64,000 nt of DNA from Linnemannia hyalina (Eukaryota; Mortierellomycota; Mortierellomycetes; Mortierellales; Mortierellaceae). The notes under the pieces were generated by a model, which saw only the letters and a program-made list of their open reading frames with translations, ran no database searches and was not told the origin of the DNA. Of this stretch, positions 1-11,800 are shown in pieces. The first letter of the stretch is position 1; each line of letters opens with the position of its first letter. The stretch lies in contig JAHRHY010000002.1 of the NCBI GenBank assembly GCA_019671135.1, positions 2,232,001 through 2,296,000 of the forward strand, read 5' to 3'. A program made the position numbers and the translations under genes.

Positions 1-3000
1 GAAAAACAGATAGAGACAGAAAAGGAGGGTGAGTGAAAAAAGTTGAGCAGGGATCGACCTTTGATGCTGAAAGGGGGTGCGGCCATGGCATGGGCGTGGG
101 CATGCGCATTATTCTTTTTTTTCTTTCTTTCTTTCTTGCAACTTGCATGCAAACATGGTTGCATTGTCATCTATCCCGTTGAACTGGGGAAACACCGCCA
201 TCCGCCCATCCATCGACTTGCATGTCCGTGATTTCGACTATTTCTAATTGACTGACTCGGCTTGACTGAGTTTTACTTGAACTTGGGAAGGGACCTGAGC
301 TGAGTGGCGGGTATACCTTGGCTGAGTTTGGTGGGTACTCTGCATGTTTAGTGGCATGTACAAGCTCAATGATGAGATGTTGCAATGTGAGAGAGTGCGG
401 ACAGGACATGCCATGTTTTATGCTGGGTGACAACATGTTCGACTGTCAAACAAACAAACAGCCACGCTCACATACAACACAAACAAACAAGCAGCGGCCC
501 AAAAAAAAAGTTCAACGATTTATGCAAGCTGAGAAAAGGAATGGTGAGACACTGCATTCGGCGAAATAGTAAGAAGTAACGAGAGCCTGGGGGAAGTAGA
601 TGGGAGAGGTATGTGAGCAGGGGGGGAAGGGAGGGAAGGGAGGAGTGAGGCGCTGACTGTACACTTTCACTGCAGAATGTTTAGAATCGATGGCATGTTC
701 CAATTTGTGTGTTACCATGAAAATCGCCGACATGACGGACGGATACATGTGAAGAGAGCACATTAGTCAAGACAAAGACAAGAGCAAAAAAGCGAGGGAG
801 AGGCGAAAAAGGAGACAGGGGAGGAAGAAAATAAGCGAGGGAGTTGGGGGGTGGGTAGGTGGGTAGTGAGTGGAATGAGAGCGATCGATGTTCTCTTTTT
901 GGTCTTATTCGACTCATCTTTCTTTTCGGTCAAAACGGCTGTACAGTGCAGTACTTTATTGCAAGTAAAAGTTTTTTTCTCGATGGTAAAACGTTTTTTT
1001 CGCGCTCAAAGATTTCCCTTCTGCTCTCCCTTTCCTTTTTTTTGCTCCAAGGAGTTGAGATGTGGTCAGTGAGTGGCCTGTGGTTGACAAAACAAACAGG
1101 CAAGTTTTTATGGTTTAGGTGGTTCGGGGGGTTTTTTTGGCGGGGTTTTTTGGGGGGAGGTTTTTTGGCGGTTTGGCCGACATGCAAGGAGAGGAGGAGG
1201 AGAGGAGAGTGGAATGCGAATTCTACAGAAACGTATAGCTACCGCGTTCGTTGCGTTCTCTTTCGTATTCTTGGCGTCAGATGACAGAAGACCCGCCGGC
1301 TATGGTGTCGCTGTAGTTTGTAGCGTGGCAAAGGTGAAACTTGACGCGTCCGTTATCAATTAGGTTTTTATGTTTCGACGAAAATTCTCCATTCCTTTCC
1401 TGAAGGAAGGACCATGTATGTCTCCTGTCTTTTCTTTTGTTCTCCATGCATCCCTTTGCTCCCTTCTCCGCCAAATTTTCGGGGAGTTAGGATATCCTAA
1501 CTTCGTACGAATACATGCACACATAGAACGAGAAAGACAGGAGGGTGAGAGCGAAAGAGAAAACGAGGGAGAACGAGAACGAGAGAAAAGGAGAAATGGG
1601 ATCGCCATGTCCTTATTCAGACAGCTCACACAAGAGGTCAGGATAACAAACAAAAAAATGAAGCGAAGATAACAAGGAAGAAGACAACACCGTTTCTGCA
1701 TAAGCTATCAGAAGCAATTGAACGATAGGCAAAAGGAGAGACGAGGACCAACTCTGCGCTACGACATTTTTCATCCCTCGCGTATCAGCCCCGTTGGCGA
1801 CCTCTGTACATATCTCCTTCAACCTTTTCCCCTTTTTCACCCAACCGCTACCGTCTGAGGCATTGTTTCCAGACACTAACGGCACACAACATAGGGACAG
1901 ACAAACGAACGCACAAAAAGAGACTGGTGAACGGACTGAGATACAGGCAGAGAAGTCCTGAGCCCGGTTCCCCACCTTTTTCATCCTTTAGGTTTCTGCG
2001 GTGTTGGGGTTGCGTAGACTGTTGTCACTCCCCTCATTCTTACATAAGTCAAAGCCTTTCCGGATGTGGTCCGTTAACGGACGAGGGAAGTTCGAGGAAA
2101 TGGGGGTTCAAAAATGGGGAAGGGGGTGGGTTCTACGGATTCGAAAAAACGTGGGTTAAAGACATGCATGTTTGGTTGAACCATATCCAAGGCAGGCAAT
2201 GGCGGTAATGGCCGAAAAACTTTTTTTTGCAATTTGTTGTTGTTACGCCACAAGGCAAGCAGACATGGTGAGAGCATGCAAGCATGCATCGAGTTTGAGA
2301 AAAAGAAAAAAAAAGTACTTGTAGTATTTGTAGTATCAGCGATTAAATTGCTACCTACACGTGAAGAATCACGTCTGGAAGGAGAAGAGTCACGTGATGT
2401 TCATCCACTGCTGGGTCATCAGGGTTGAGTTGACCGGAAGGCGGAAAGCAACCCGTGTGGTTGTCGATCATTGATTGGTTTTGGTTTTGGTCAATTGCTT
2501 ACCTGACAAAGCCTGCTGTCTGTCTGTCTGCCTGTCTGCCATGCCCACCAGGGCACCAGGCACACATGAAGAGGGAGAGGAGCAAAAACGACGGCGGGAA
2601 GGGAGCAACCTTATTTCTACGTACAAAATCAGTTTCTCTTGTACGGTTTGATTGGTGCAAAAATTGTTTCGACAAAAATGAGCTCCAACTGCGTCGGTGG
2701 GTATTCTATGTCTGTCTATCTGTCCGAGTGGGCTTTGACTGACTGATCGGGTATGAAAAACAGGGACTCACTCCTTCACTCTCTTTTCTTCCTTTTTTCC
2801 TTCCTTTACAACTCCCTTTCTTTCTTTCCCACCCACTCACTCTCTTTCTCACTCACTCACCTGCTGAATGCATCTCTGACAGGATACAACTCTCTCTCTC
2901 ATTCACTCTCTCTCACACGCACAACAGCAACTCAACTTGAACAACACTCTCCTCAACACTACGACACCTTCAAAGGAATAACCCTATCTTAATCTCAACC

Positions 3001-3010
3001 AACTGCAAGC
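1..3010. other. Long gene-poor upstream region
   Basis: I see no convincing gene here. Open frames are short, low in complexity and lack splice-consistent continuation on either strand. The stretch has T- and A-homopolymers, GA/CT-rich tracts and G-rich blocks near 610-650 and 1125-1160. Two perfect CACGTGA E-box motifs lie at 2358-2364 and 2391-2397. A pyrimidine-rich CT/ACTC segment at about 2757-2930 sits just before the first ATG at 3011 and looks like promoter or 5' UTR. One short frame at 2753-2992 could act as an upstream ORF if transcribed. Confidence 0.6.
2358..2397. promoter_or_regulatory. Pair of CACGTGA E-box motifs
   Basis: Two identical 7-mers CACGTGA occur at 2358-2364 and 2391-2397, 33 bases apart, about 0.6 kb upstream of the Spt23/Mga2-like gene. 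CACGTG is the classical site of fungal bHLH factors. Binding here is inference. Confidence 0.3.
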
Positions 3011-6000
3011 ATGCCTCCACACTCCACTACCACCGCTTCTGTCGCGCCGCATATGGCCTTCGGTTCCTTTGAATCCTCCTTCTTGCAGCAGCACCAGGTA
3101 CACACTCATTCACTCGACAACTCTCGACCCTAACCAGATCCACTCATCTCCGACGAACGACTTTCCCACCAAAAGTAGCTATGCCTAGCCGGGCTATGCT
3201 ATCCTCCATGCGACAGGTAACTGACAGGACTTTTCATTTCCCTACCTTTTTAAACAGTCCACTTTCGACGAACCTAAACCTCAGCAACTGGCCTCCCCCG
3301 AATGGTCCCCCTCCGAACTCGCCTCGACCAAGGAGTTGACAGAAAGGTACACACCGCACACACCTTTTTTTTCTTTCTCAACGCCTCTTTTTCTTCCGCA
3401 CACCTCTTGATCACAACTGCACAGCCATCCTAACAAACCTTCGACATAAATCACAGCTCGAACAAGTCCACCGAACCCTATCGCTTGAACGTCAAGACCC
3501 ACGTCTTCAAGAAGGAGTTGCAGGAGTACGTCCCCACCCAGCTGGATGATCGTCTTCGCATTGAGACAATCATCTATGTCGAGTTATCGATCGTTGATCA
3601 GATGGACGGTTCCTTGGTGAGAAATTACGACTATGTGCGTCTCCCCAAGGAGTTGTTCTTCGCCCAGCCGGACAAGGAGATGAATGCCGAGGAGATGGCG
3701 TCCAAGCGCATTTTGAACGTCGAGGCTTCTCTGCAGTGTCCCTCCAACAACTGGCAGGTCGAGACTGAGGCCTGTGTCCGATGTGCTCGTCGCATGTCTG
3801 CCAAGTTGGAGCAGAACGAAAGTCGTGTAAGTGTTTATTTTTTCAATGTTTCCTTGGCTAATGCAAGTGCTCAGCTTTTTTTTTTTAGTGCATTGTCCTA
3901 ATCCCAATAATACCCTTTCTATATCATCCAACTCAGATCATCCATATGATCCCCGAGCTGTATCGTGCCGAGAATGGCGATGCGCTGGTCAGTTTCAGAA
4001 GTGGGGTGGCCAACCTCCAGTTCAAAGTTAATTGCTACTGCGGCCACAAGAAGGAGAAGGAGGGTTTCGTGATCCGCTTCGATTCCATGTCCGACGACTC
4101 GATCGCGTCCCATTTGACCTTGCCCCTCATGTTCTACCACCAGAACAAGAACCGCATCATCTCTCGAGCCCTCGCCGCCGAAGCCAAGGCCAAGGCCAAA
4201 GCCGAGCAGCAGCTCTTGAAGGCCCAGGCTCGCATGGCCGGTAAATCCGCCGCTAAAGCCAAACGAGTACCACGGAGTAAAGCTAATCCTCAGCACCACC
4301 ATATCCCGTCCCCACCTTCTTCGTCTTCAAGTTCTCCTATGGACTACTCGTTGAGTCCCGATCTCGGTGACTTTATGGATAGCGCCGATATGGGTTACAA
4401 AGCCGACGCTCCGCCTCCCCCTGACCCATTGGCTATGATATCCTTGTTCCCCGAGCTCACCAACGAAACCACCCCTCAGTCACAGCAGCAGTCGCAGCCA
4501 CAGCAACAGCAGCAGGTCGCTGTCATCAGCCGTATGACCCCTAGCACTGGTCCCACTCGCGGTGGTACCTTGGTCACCATTCACGGGTCCGGGTTCACTG
4601 TCGGGGAGATGATCTACGTCTGCTTTGGCGAGACCTTGGTACCCGTCATCCCCCAGTACCACCACATGATCGAGTGCTTTACTCCCGCAGCGACCAAGGC
4701 CGAAACCGTCGCCGTGTTTGCTCTGCAGAACACCACCCCCTCCAACATCCCTGCTCAAGCCACCTTCACATACGTTGACGACAACGAGAAGGAGCTCATG
4801 AAGCTCGCTCTCCAGCGCATGTTGAACATTGCTGCCGACATGGATGGACCCGTCGACTCTGTCTTGACCCGCGCCAATGACTTTACCCTCTGGAACGACC
4901 TCTTGGGCGGCTCGACGTCGTCGTCGTCTGACGATTCGACTTCGGCCTACGAGAACCTCGAGAACATGGTCATGGACTCGTTCAAACATTTGGATACCCC
5001 GGTTGCCAAGAACGTTGATGGTCTCTCGATCACGAACATGACCGGTCACACCATGCTACATCTGTCAGTTCCTTTGCAGTACCAGGACTTGGCCAAGGAC
5101 CTTATCGACAGAGGTATCGACTTGACGATCCAAGACAAGAACGGATTGACGGCTCTTAACTGGGCGCAGCGTTTCGGTGACCAGGCCATGATTGATCTTA
5201 TTGCCGAGGCTGCCAGATTCGAGGCCCCTGCTCCCTTCCAGTCTAATAAGAAAGATGTTGCCATGATTGCCCACCAGGCAGTTGGTAACGATAAGGCCGT
5301 CCACTACCGCGACCACCACATGGAGGCTGCCCAGTCGTTGGGATCGATGGAAAATCGTAGCCACGCCAACTTGTATGAGGGGAACGGCTACAGCGGCCTG
5401 AGCTCGCTGCCGGGCAAGATCATAGACTCCTCTCCGCTTCAGAGCCTTGCCCCGGTAACGATCCGGGACCTCCCTCACGTAGCAGCAGTCTATGAGCACA
5501 ACGGTCATAGCGGCGTCGCACCCGACGTGGCTGCCAATGTGCTGCCACCTCCTACCCTTGGTGTCCAGCACAGCGACCCCGGGATGGATTTCGAATGGAG
5601 CGGCTCTCCCCCAGTTGCCGCGGCTAAGAGCACCATGATGATGTCCGCCATCCCCTCGGTCGGCATTCCCCTTTTGCGGGACGACGGCGTCGAGCAGGCT
5701 GCTCCCATCCAGACCCCTGGATTGCCCCGGGTTATCACCCGTGTCCTGCCTCCTTCGCCCACGGACATCATCGACACCGGCAGGATGAACGCAATTGACG
5801 TAGTCGTTCGGGACCACGAAAGGGTTCTCCTGCCCGTTGAGACTCAGTTGGAAGTAACCAGCCTCGGCCAGGACTTCCATTGGGTCACCCGTGGGGAGGG
5901 GACCCAGGTCGTTGTGGTTCGCCGTAACAGCAACGACGTTGGCGGATCAATTGATGCCGCCGAGCAGGCTGTAGTTCAGAGCAGCCGTTACGACGTCGAA

Positions 6001-6177
6001 TCTGAATCGGTGTTGTTCTTGGGAGGTATGCCCGTTGTCGTCGCGCCCCGCGCCACCACAGCCGCTACCGCCTCGGTGAACGGAACTGCATCGTCGAACG
6101 CTCGTCAGGAGAGAGACTCGACCGGCTCTGCCTCCTCCCACCAGGGCAATGGCAGTCACGAGATGAACAACGCTTAA
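3011..6177 (+). CDS. Spt23/Mga2-like IPT/TIG and ankyrin-repeat transcription regulator
   Basis: Four exons close in frame to 928 aa: 3011-3097, 3258-3346, 3457-3826 and 3937-6177. Residues about 69-245 resemble the conserved N-terminal DNA-binding module of Spt23/Mga2-type regulators. An IPT/TIG Ig-like domain spans about 376-464, with the hallmark PSTGPTRGGTLVTIHGSGF. Ankyrin repeats follow at about 552-612 (HTMLHL and GLTALNWA helices). Between them lie Lys/Ala-rich, Ser-rich and poly-Gln linkers. In yeast, Spt23 and Mga2 are ER-anchored and are processed to activate OLE1 and other lipid genes. Here the C-terminal 300 residues are polar (VAPRATTAATASVNGT region) and I see no transmembrane helix, so a soluble factor is more likely. 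The start is the first ATG in frame with all exons. Family is fairly certain; lipid role is inference. Confidence 0.85.
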
Positions 6178-6675
6178 GTGCACTTGTTCAGCCTTCTCGT
6201 TTTTCCTTTTTGTGAAAGTGGCTCTCATTGTACATACCCATCAGGAGGAGGAGTGGATTAGCTCAAGCGCTGGTTCGCCCAAGGCCTTTTCTCTTCTCTT
6301 TTAATTCCTCACTCTCACTTGGACTGACGACAAAAATCCCAACCAAAAAAACTGTGGCAAACCTTTTTTTTTATTCGTATTGTAATCTTGTAGAATAGTA
6401 TTTTTCTTTTGTTCTTTTTGCCTTTCTTATTAAAACTAGCAGGATGATTATCCCGTTAAAAAATTATTTAATTTGCTGGAAGAGGCATTTGTGGCTTGGC
6501 TGTTTATTGTCACATATCATCGCGACTCGAACGCGACCTTTACTTTGGGTTGTTTGTTGACCGTCTTTCGCCACCAAACTTACTGTGCCTTTCTTCACTC
6601 ATCTTTATTTTTTGCTTTTCACACCTCTCAAGCAAACCTCTCAACCCCGCTTACACACACACATCTCAAATCACC
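6178..6675. other. 3' UTR / promoter between two + strand genes
   Basis: This 498-base spacer has no coding signal. It begins with the likely 3' UTR of the IPT/ankyrin gene. T-rich and pyrimidine-rich stretches around 6590-6650 precede the RPA2 start. Confidence 0.6.
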
Positions 6676-8392
6676 ATGTCCAGTAAGTCGGCACTCTTCT
6701 CACCAAACTCAGGCTTTGGAATGCAACTATCAGAGCAAGAGAAACGAATGACCCATAATGCATTACCTTAAAGCCCTTCTAATAACAATTCACTGTTTGC
6801 CTTGTTTTTGGTTTTGGTTATGACAGACTATAACAGAGGAGGTTACAGCTCGAGCCAGGGTCAGGGTCAGGGATACGTTCAGGACAGTTTTGGAAACGAT
6901 GGAACAGCCCCGAAGGTACGAAACTCATTTCATCAACGGCAGGACAGAACATCAGAAGCACATTGTACTTCTGAAGAAGAAAAGCGAGATTCCCCCATTG
7001 CAGGAACGTGCAATAACGGCCGTTTATTTGTGAACATACGTACATCATCCTCGAACCTCACCTTGCTAACGTTTCGTCCTTTTGTTTTGTCTTTTTAAAC
7101 GTTTCCTAGAGGACATACAACCATACACTTCGCCCTGTCACAATCAAGCAGATCTTGGGAGCGACGCCGGCGCAGGCAGACGGAGACTTCAAGATTGACG
7201 GACAGGATATTGGACAGGTCACGTTGATTGCGGCGGTCCGAAACATCAACCAAGCATCGACCCAGAACATCTATATGGTTGAGGATGGAACCGGGGTCAT
7301 TGATGCCAAGAAGTATCCTTCGGACCATGACGATCCTGAGGAGGTCAACTCCATCCTGTAAGTTTTTGTTTCCTTCTCAAAGGGGAATGGAGATGAGATT
7401 GGATTGTTGTACTTATTTTTTTACTGTGTGGATGTCGGAAATGGCTATTAACTTGTTTGTTGTTATTAATTGGACATGTAATTATTGTTAGGTTGAACAC
7501 ATACGCTCGTATTGTCGGAACTGTCAAGATCTTCAATCAGAAGCAGTATATTCAGGTCCACTCGATTCGCCCCATCACCAACATGAACGAGGTCACCTAC
7601 CACAACTTGGAAGTCCTGACCGTCCACGTCATCGCCACCCGCAACAAGGTAACACATACTGCTTTGGTATTTACTTCTGAAATGAACCCATGGAAAGAAA
7701 CGTGGTTTTCTAACACCAATTTCGCCATTGTTTTGTTGTTTACTGGGATTAGATGGGAGGACCTGGTGCATCACAGTCGTCGAGCGCTTATGGACAAAAT
7801 CTCAACAGCATGCATGGAGTGACTTCAACGGATACGCACATGAGAGGAGGAAATGACGATGTCGCCAACAGCATTTCTGACTTTATCGACAACCATCCAG
7901 GAAAGGCGTCTGGTGTTGGAGCGCATCGTCGGGATATCACTGCTGCTTTCGCACAGCGTCTCGGGGGCGAGCACAAAGTCAAGTAAGTGTTTGCTGTCTT
8001 TTTTTGTCGTTGTTAGATGTGGTTTTTTGAGAGAGCAAAAAAAGGGGCAGCGAAAGGGAAAAAAAAAAAAAAAAAAAAAAAAAAAAGACAACTCATGGAA
8101 GTATGTGTAATGACGGAGAAGGGGCGAGAGAAGACTACACAGGAGAAAAGAGGATGATGTTGCGTTCAAAGATGTGATGTCAATGGTTCTTCTAGGATAC
8201 AGTGGAAGCAACTCGACAGGGATGGATTGAACGCAGATCCTTGTTGGGTCGGCGGGCATATATGGGCGTGTACTAACGGCTCTTCCCCTATATTCAAATG
8301 TGCATCATTATAGCGAAATGCTCAAGACGATGGAGGAAGATGGGCATCTTTACCTCACGGAGGATGACGACCATTTCAACACCACTCACTAA
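6676..8392 (+). CDS. RPA2: Replication protein A 32 kDa subunit (RPA2/Rfa2)
   Basis: Six exons give 269 aa, the usual RPA32 length: 6676-6682, 6827-6915, 7110-7357, 7492-7648, 7753-7982 and 8314-8392. All phases close. The first exon is only 7 nt (ATG TCC A). A Gly/Ser/Gln N-tail (NYNRGGYSSSQGQGQ) resembles the phosphorylated tail of RPA2. The OB-fold follows (PVTIKQIL, then VTLIAAVRNINQASTQNIYMVEDGTG, then VRVFG-like ARIVGTVKIFNQKQYIQVHSIRPI). The C-terminus has the winged-helix protein-interaction domain with DDVANSISDFIDNHP and the final MLKTMEEDGHLYLTEDDDHF. RPA2 is part of the heterotrimeric single-stranded-DNA binding complex in replication and repair. It is convergent with the channel gene. 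The last intron carries a 28-base A tract. Confidence 0.93.
8059..8086. repeat. Poly(A) tract (28 bases) in the last RPA2 intron
   Basis: An uninterrupted run of A sits inside the intron between exons 5 and 6 of RPA2. It is the longest homopolymer in the window and a likely sequencing and assembly weak spot. Confidence 0.9.
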
Positions 8393-8843
8393 GGAAAGCC
8401 ATTGCCGCGGTTGGATTGGGGAGAGATGGGGATGGTAGTACAACTTGTTGACCTGGAAAAGACTGTTGTCTCTTGAGCAGTAGTGAGAGCACAGGCGTGT
8501 TTTTTTCTTAGATCTTTTGCAGACAGTTTGCGATACTTGCATGGAGATTTCGTCGCTTCTTTTTTTTCTGCTAGCATAGATCGGAATCACATAAGAAAAA
8601 ACGATTGACGATACACTAAAAAAGGAAAATGAAACATATATACAGTCGGCGATGCGGAAAAATTCAAGGGTGATCTTTGGAAATATATCTTGACTGCAAA
8701 GTGGCAGTGGCAGTGGTAACAGCAGCAGAAGTGGTGGTGATGGTGGTGGTTGTAGCAGCAGTGGCAGCAGCAGAATCAAAGCGAAAGAAAGCAAAGAAAT
8801 TTTATAAGATATATAAGAGCGTATTATGTAGAACAGTGACGTC
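8393..8843. other. Convergent 3' intergenic spacer with trinucleotide-rich segment
   Basis: The spacer lies between the ends of RPA2 (+) and the channel gene (-). Positions about 8699-8775 are a degenerate GTGGCA/GTGGTG/CAGCAG-rich stretch, probably in the channel 3' UTR. No gene is seen. Confidence 0.6.
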
Positions 8844-11800
8844 CTAAGGCTGTTGTTGGCGGCGAGGGTGTATTTGAGGCAACTGTGGGCGTTGAGGACG
8901 CCCACCATGCTGCTGACCTTGTGGTTGGCTCTGAGGAGGAGTGTGAGTAGTTTGGATCTCGTCCAGGAGGCGCGCAGCAGGGGCAGTTGAGGAACGAACA
9001 CTCTTCTTGCCCTTGTTTCTATGGCCGTACAGTCCTTCATCCTCACGGCCATCGTGGCCCTCGTCCTCATCCTCGTCATCGTCATAGAGTCCATCATCAT
9101 CACTGTCGCGGCGGAACCGCTGTTGTTGGCGTTGGTTGCGCGCGTCTGCGGGGGCGGGTTGATGGACGACGTAGACAGGGTGACTGACGTTGTTGTCCTC
9201 GATTCTTCTGTGGGCTCTGAGGGCGTCGTCGACGGTTTGGACAGCGACGACCCTTTGGACGCGTTGGCGGAATGCTGTGTTGTTATGGGTAGTCGTCGTT
9301 CTTGTTCCAGTGGTTCCGGCTCCAGAGCTGCTGCCGATGACGGGGGCGGTGTCGGAGCGTTCACGTTCGGGGTCTTGGAGTTCAATGACCTTATACCGTG
9401 GGACCTTGGATGCGGACGTAGTCTTGGAGGAGCCAATATCTGGGTGGTAGATTGTTGGACCACCTGCGGGGAGCTGGTTCAGCACGGGAGGGACTGGTTG
9501 CTGAGACTGTTGTTGTTGTTGCTGTTGTTGTTGTTGGCGTTTTTTGGAGGGGGCCACGGGGAGGGTTGTGATTGGGGGAGGGTTGTGTCGGCCCTCTGCT
9601 CCGGTGGTTGGAGTATAGGTTGTGGGCGAGTCGGTTGTCTCTGCGCCTGGGCTGATCTTCTTGAACCGGCGACCAGCCTGCTGTTGTTGCTGGGTTGGAG
9701 CGGGGACGGTGACGACTGCAGGTGCTGATGAGGGTGGTTGAGGCACTTTGGACATGGGTAGAGGGCGGGTTGAGGGACGGACGATGATAGGCGCGACGAT
9801 GGGCTGTGGAGGTGGAGGTGGGGGTGATGGCATATCGTCCTCGTCTTCGCCACCGCCGGGAACATTAGAGTCTCCTTCCTCTTCGTCCTTGTCTTCCGAG
9901 ATTGGCGACGATGACTTCTTACTCTTGCTCATCTTGTCCTTCATGTCTTCCACAACGTCGCCCAAGCTGGGCACCTTTGTGTCAAAGTCAATGTCCAACG
10001 TGATCTCATCTTCGTCGTTCCGCTCGTCTACCACTAGAGGTTGTGAAGACTTTCTTTCCTCCATACCGGTGTCGAGCTCCAGAGCCTCTTCCTGAGCCAT
10101 GGGTGGAGGTGGTGAGGGCATGGGCATAGACGTCTGAATGGGCATTGGAGGAGGCGTAGGAATAAAGGGAGCACTTCCTGGGTTGCTTGGCGCACTGCTA
10201 CTTGGAATAGGGCGAGGAGCACCAGGCGCACTGCCTGGAGCAGAGTAAGGAGTACTTCCAGCTGCGATTGGGCGAGACATACTGGGTCTTGTAGGGTAGG
10301 CACTGGTACCTTCTGTGGGAAGTGAAGGTGGAGGCGGTGGGGGAGGGCCACCGGAGCTGACATGGCCAATAGTAGAAATAGGCAATGAGGGAGCCGCGGG
10401 GGCACTCGACGCTCTGGACGGTGGAGGTGGACTTGCACCAGGACGGACGGGGCTCGGCAGACTGATGGTAGCTCCACCTGGAACGGCCGTTGGCGGTGGA
10501 GGCGACGGAACCGGAGGCGAATGAGGTCCACTTGCACGGCCTGCACCACCAAGCGGTGCGCTCTGAGTCTCACGACCCATCGATGCCCCGCTTGTTGGGG
10601 GATCGTTCTCCACAGGCGAGACACTGGTGTCAGAGTGCGATGATGAGGTAAAGGACTCATTATCACTGTCAGGCCCCTCCTGTGGCGCAGTCGTGGCAAG
10701 GTAAGCCGCTACAACCTCCGTCAACCGAATAACATCCTGATTAAATTCATCCTGATTCGACTTCAACTTCTCCAACTCCTTACTCAACGTCTGGACATCC
10801 CTCAGAACCTGTCTTTGAGTCAACTGGGCGGCGTTTTGTTCAACAGTGACGGTGTCTACAAGGAACCGGTTCTCGATGGAGAGGTTGGATTTGGAGGCGA
10901 TGAAGAATCTGGATTCGTAGAGCTCTGCTTCTTGTTCATTGGCGCCGTAGTAGATGTAGTCCGGGAAGTAGTTGCGATTTTGGCGGGTGTTTTGGGTCAT
11001 TAGGAAGACTTCCACCTCTATTAGGATGATGCATGAAATTAAAGGAGTGGGATTGTACGTTAGAAGATGTGGACATGACGTTTGAGATATACAGGGATAG
11101 AGGGGCAGAGGGAATTATAGATGACAAGAGTAGAAGAAAAAAACTTACCGGCAATGACTTCGGACCACTGCTTGAGCCAGGCCAGTTGACCTTGGTCCTT
11201 ACTCTCATTAAACGCGTCGTTCATCAAAGCTATGGCCGCAAAAAAAACAACAACGAACGAGAATATATTGTGTTAGTCCCTGTTATGATATGCATTATAT
11301 AGTCGGTGCTTGGACACATAACAGGTGCAAGAGCTAGAAACTTACCGATGAGAATGTTCAGGAACAGGATGGCGGAGATGAAGAAGAAAAGGATCATCAT
11401 GATATGGAAACTGACAGAAGCGCCATCGAGCGACGTATCGACCGGATCGTATCTTCCAGACTACATCCAATCGAGAAAAAAAAGGAAAGAAAAAAAGTAC
11501 GTCAGAATAGGGAATCGAACGGGACGTAAATGAACCAGGAATAAATAAAAAAAAAGACTTACCAAGAAGAAGTAGGTAACAGACAGAGCGGCAAAGACAT
11601 TCGTCGGGAATCCTCCCGGTTCTTCGCATCCTTTGACATCAGCAGTGGGATCACAGAGTGGGTGGTACTGTTGGGTATGCAGCAAGTGCATTAAGGCGTG
11701 TGTGAAACTGACGAGGATCAGAGCGAAAATTAAGAAGAACCAGACGATACTTCGGGTGATGTTTAGGATAATGTTGACCACGATTCCCAATTGTCGGACA

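Noticed and set aside
9021..9728. Long open plus-strand frames antisense to the Pro/Gln-rich channel tail
   Set aside because: They are Leu/Val repeats generated by reverse reading of Pro/Gln codons.
11500..11530. tRNA B-box-like GTTCGATTCCC on the minus strand
   Set aside because: It lies inside a channel intron and has no A-box or cloverleaf upstream.
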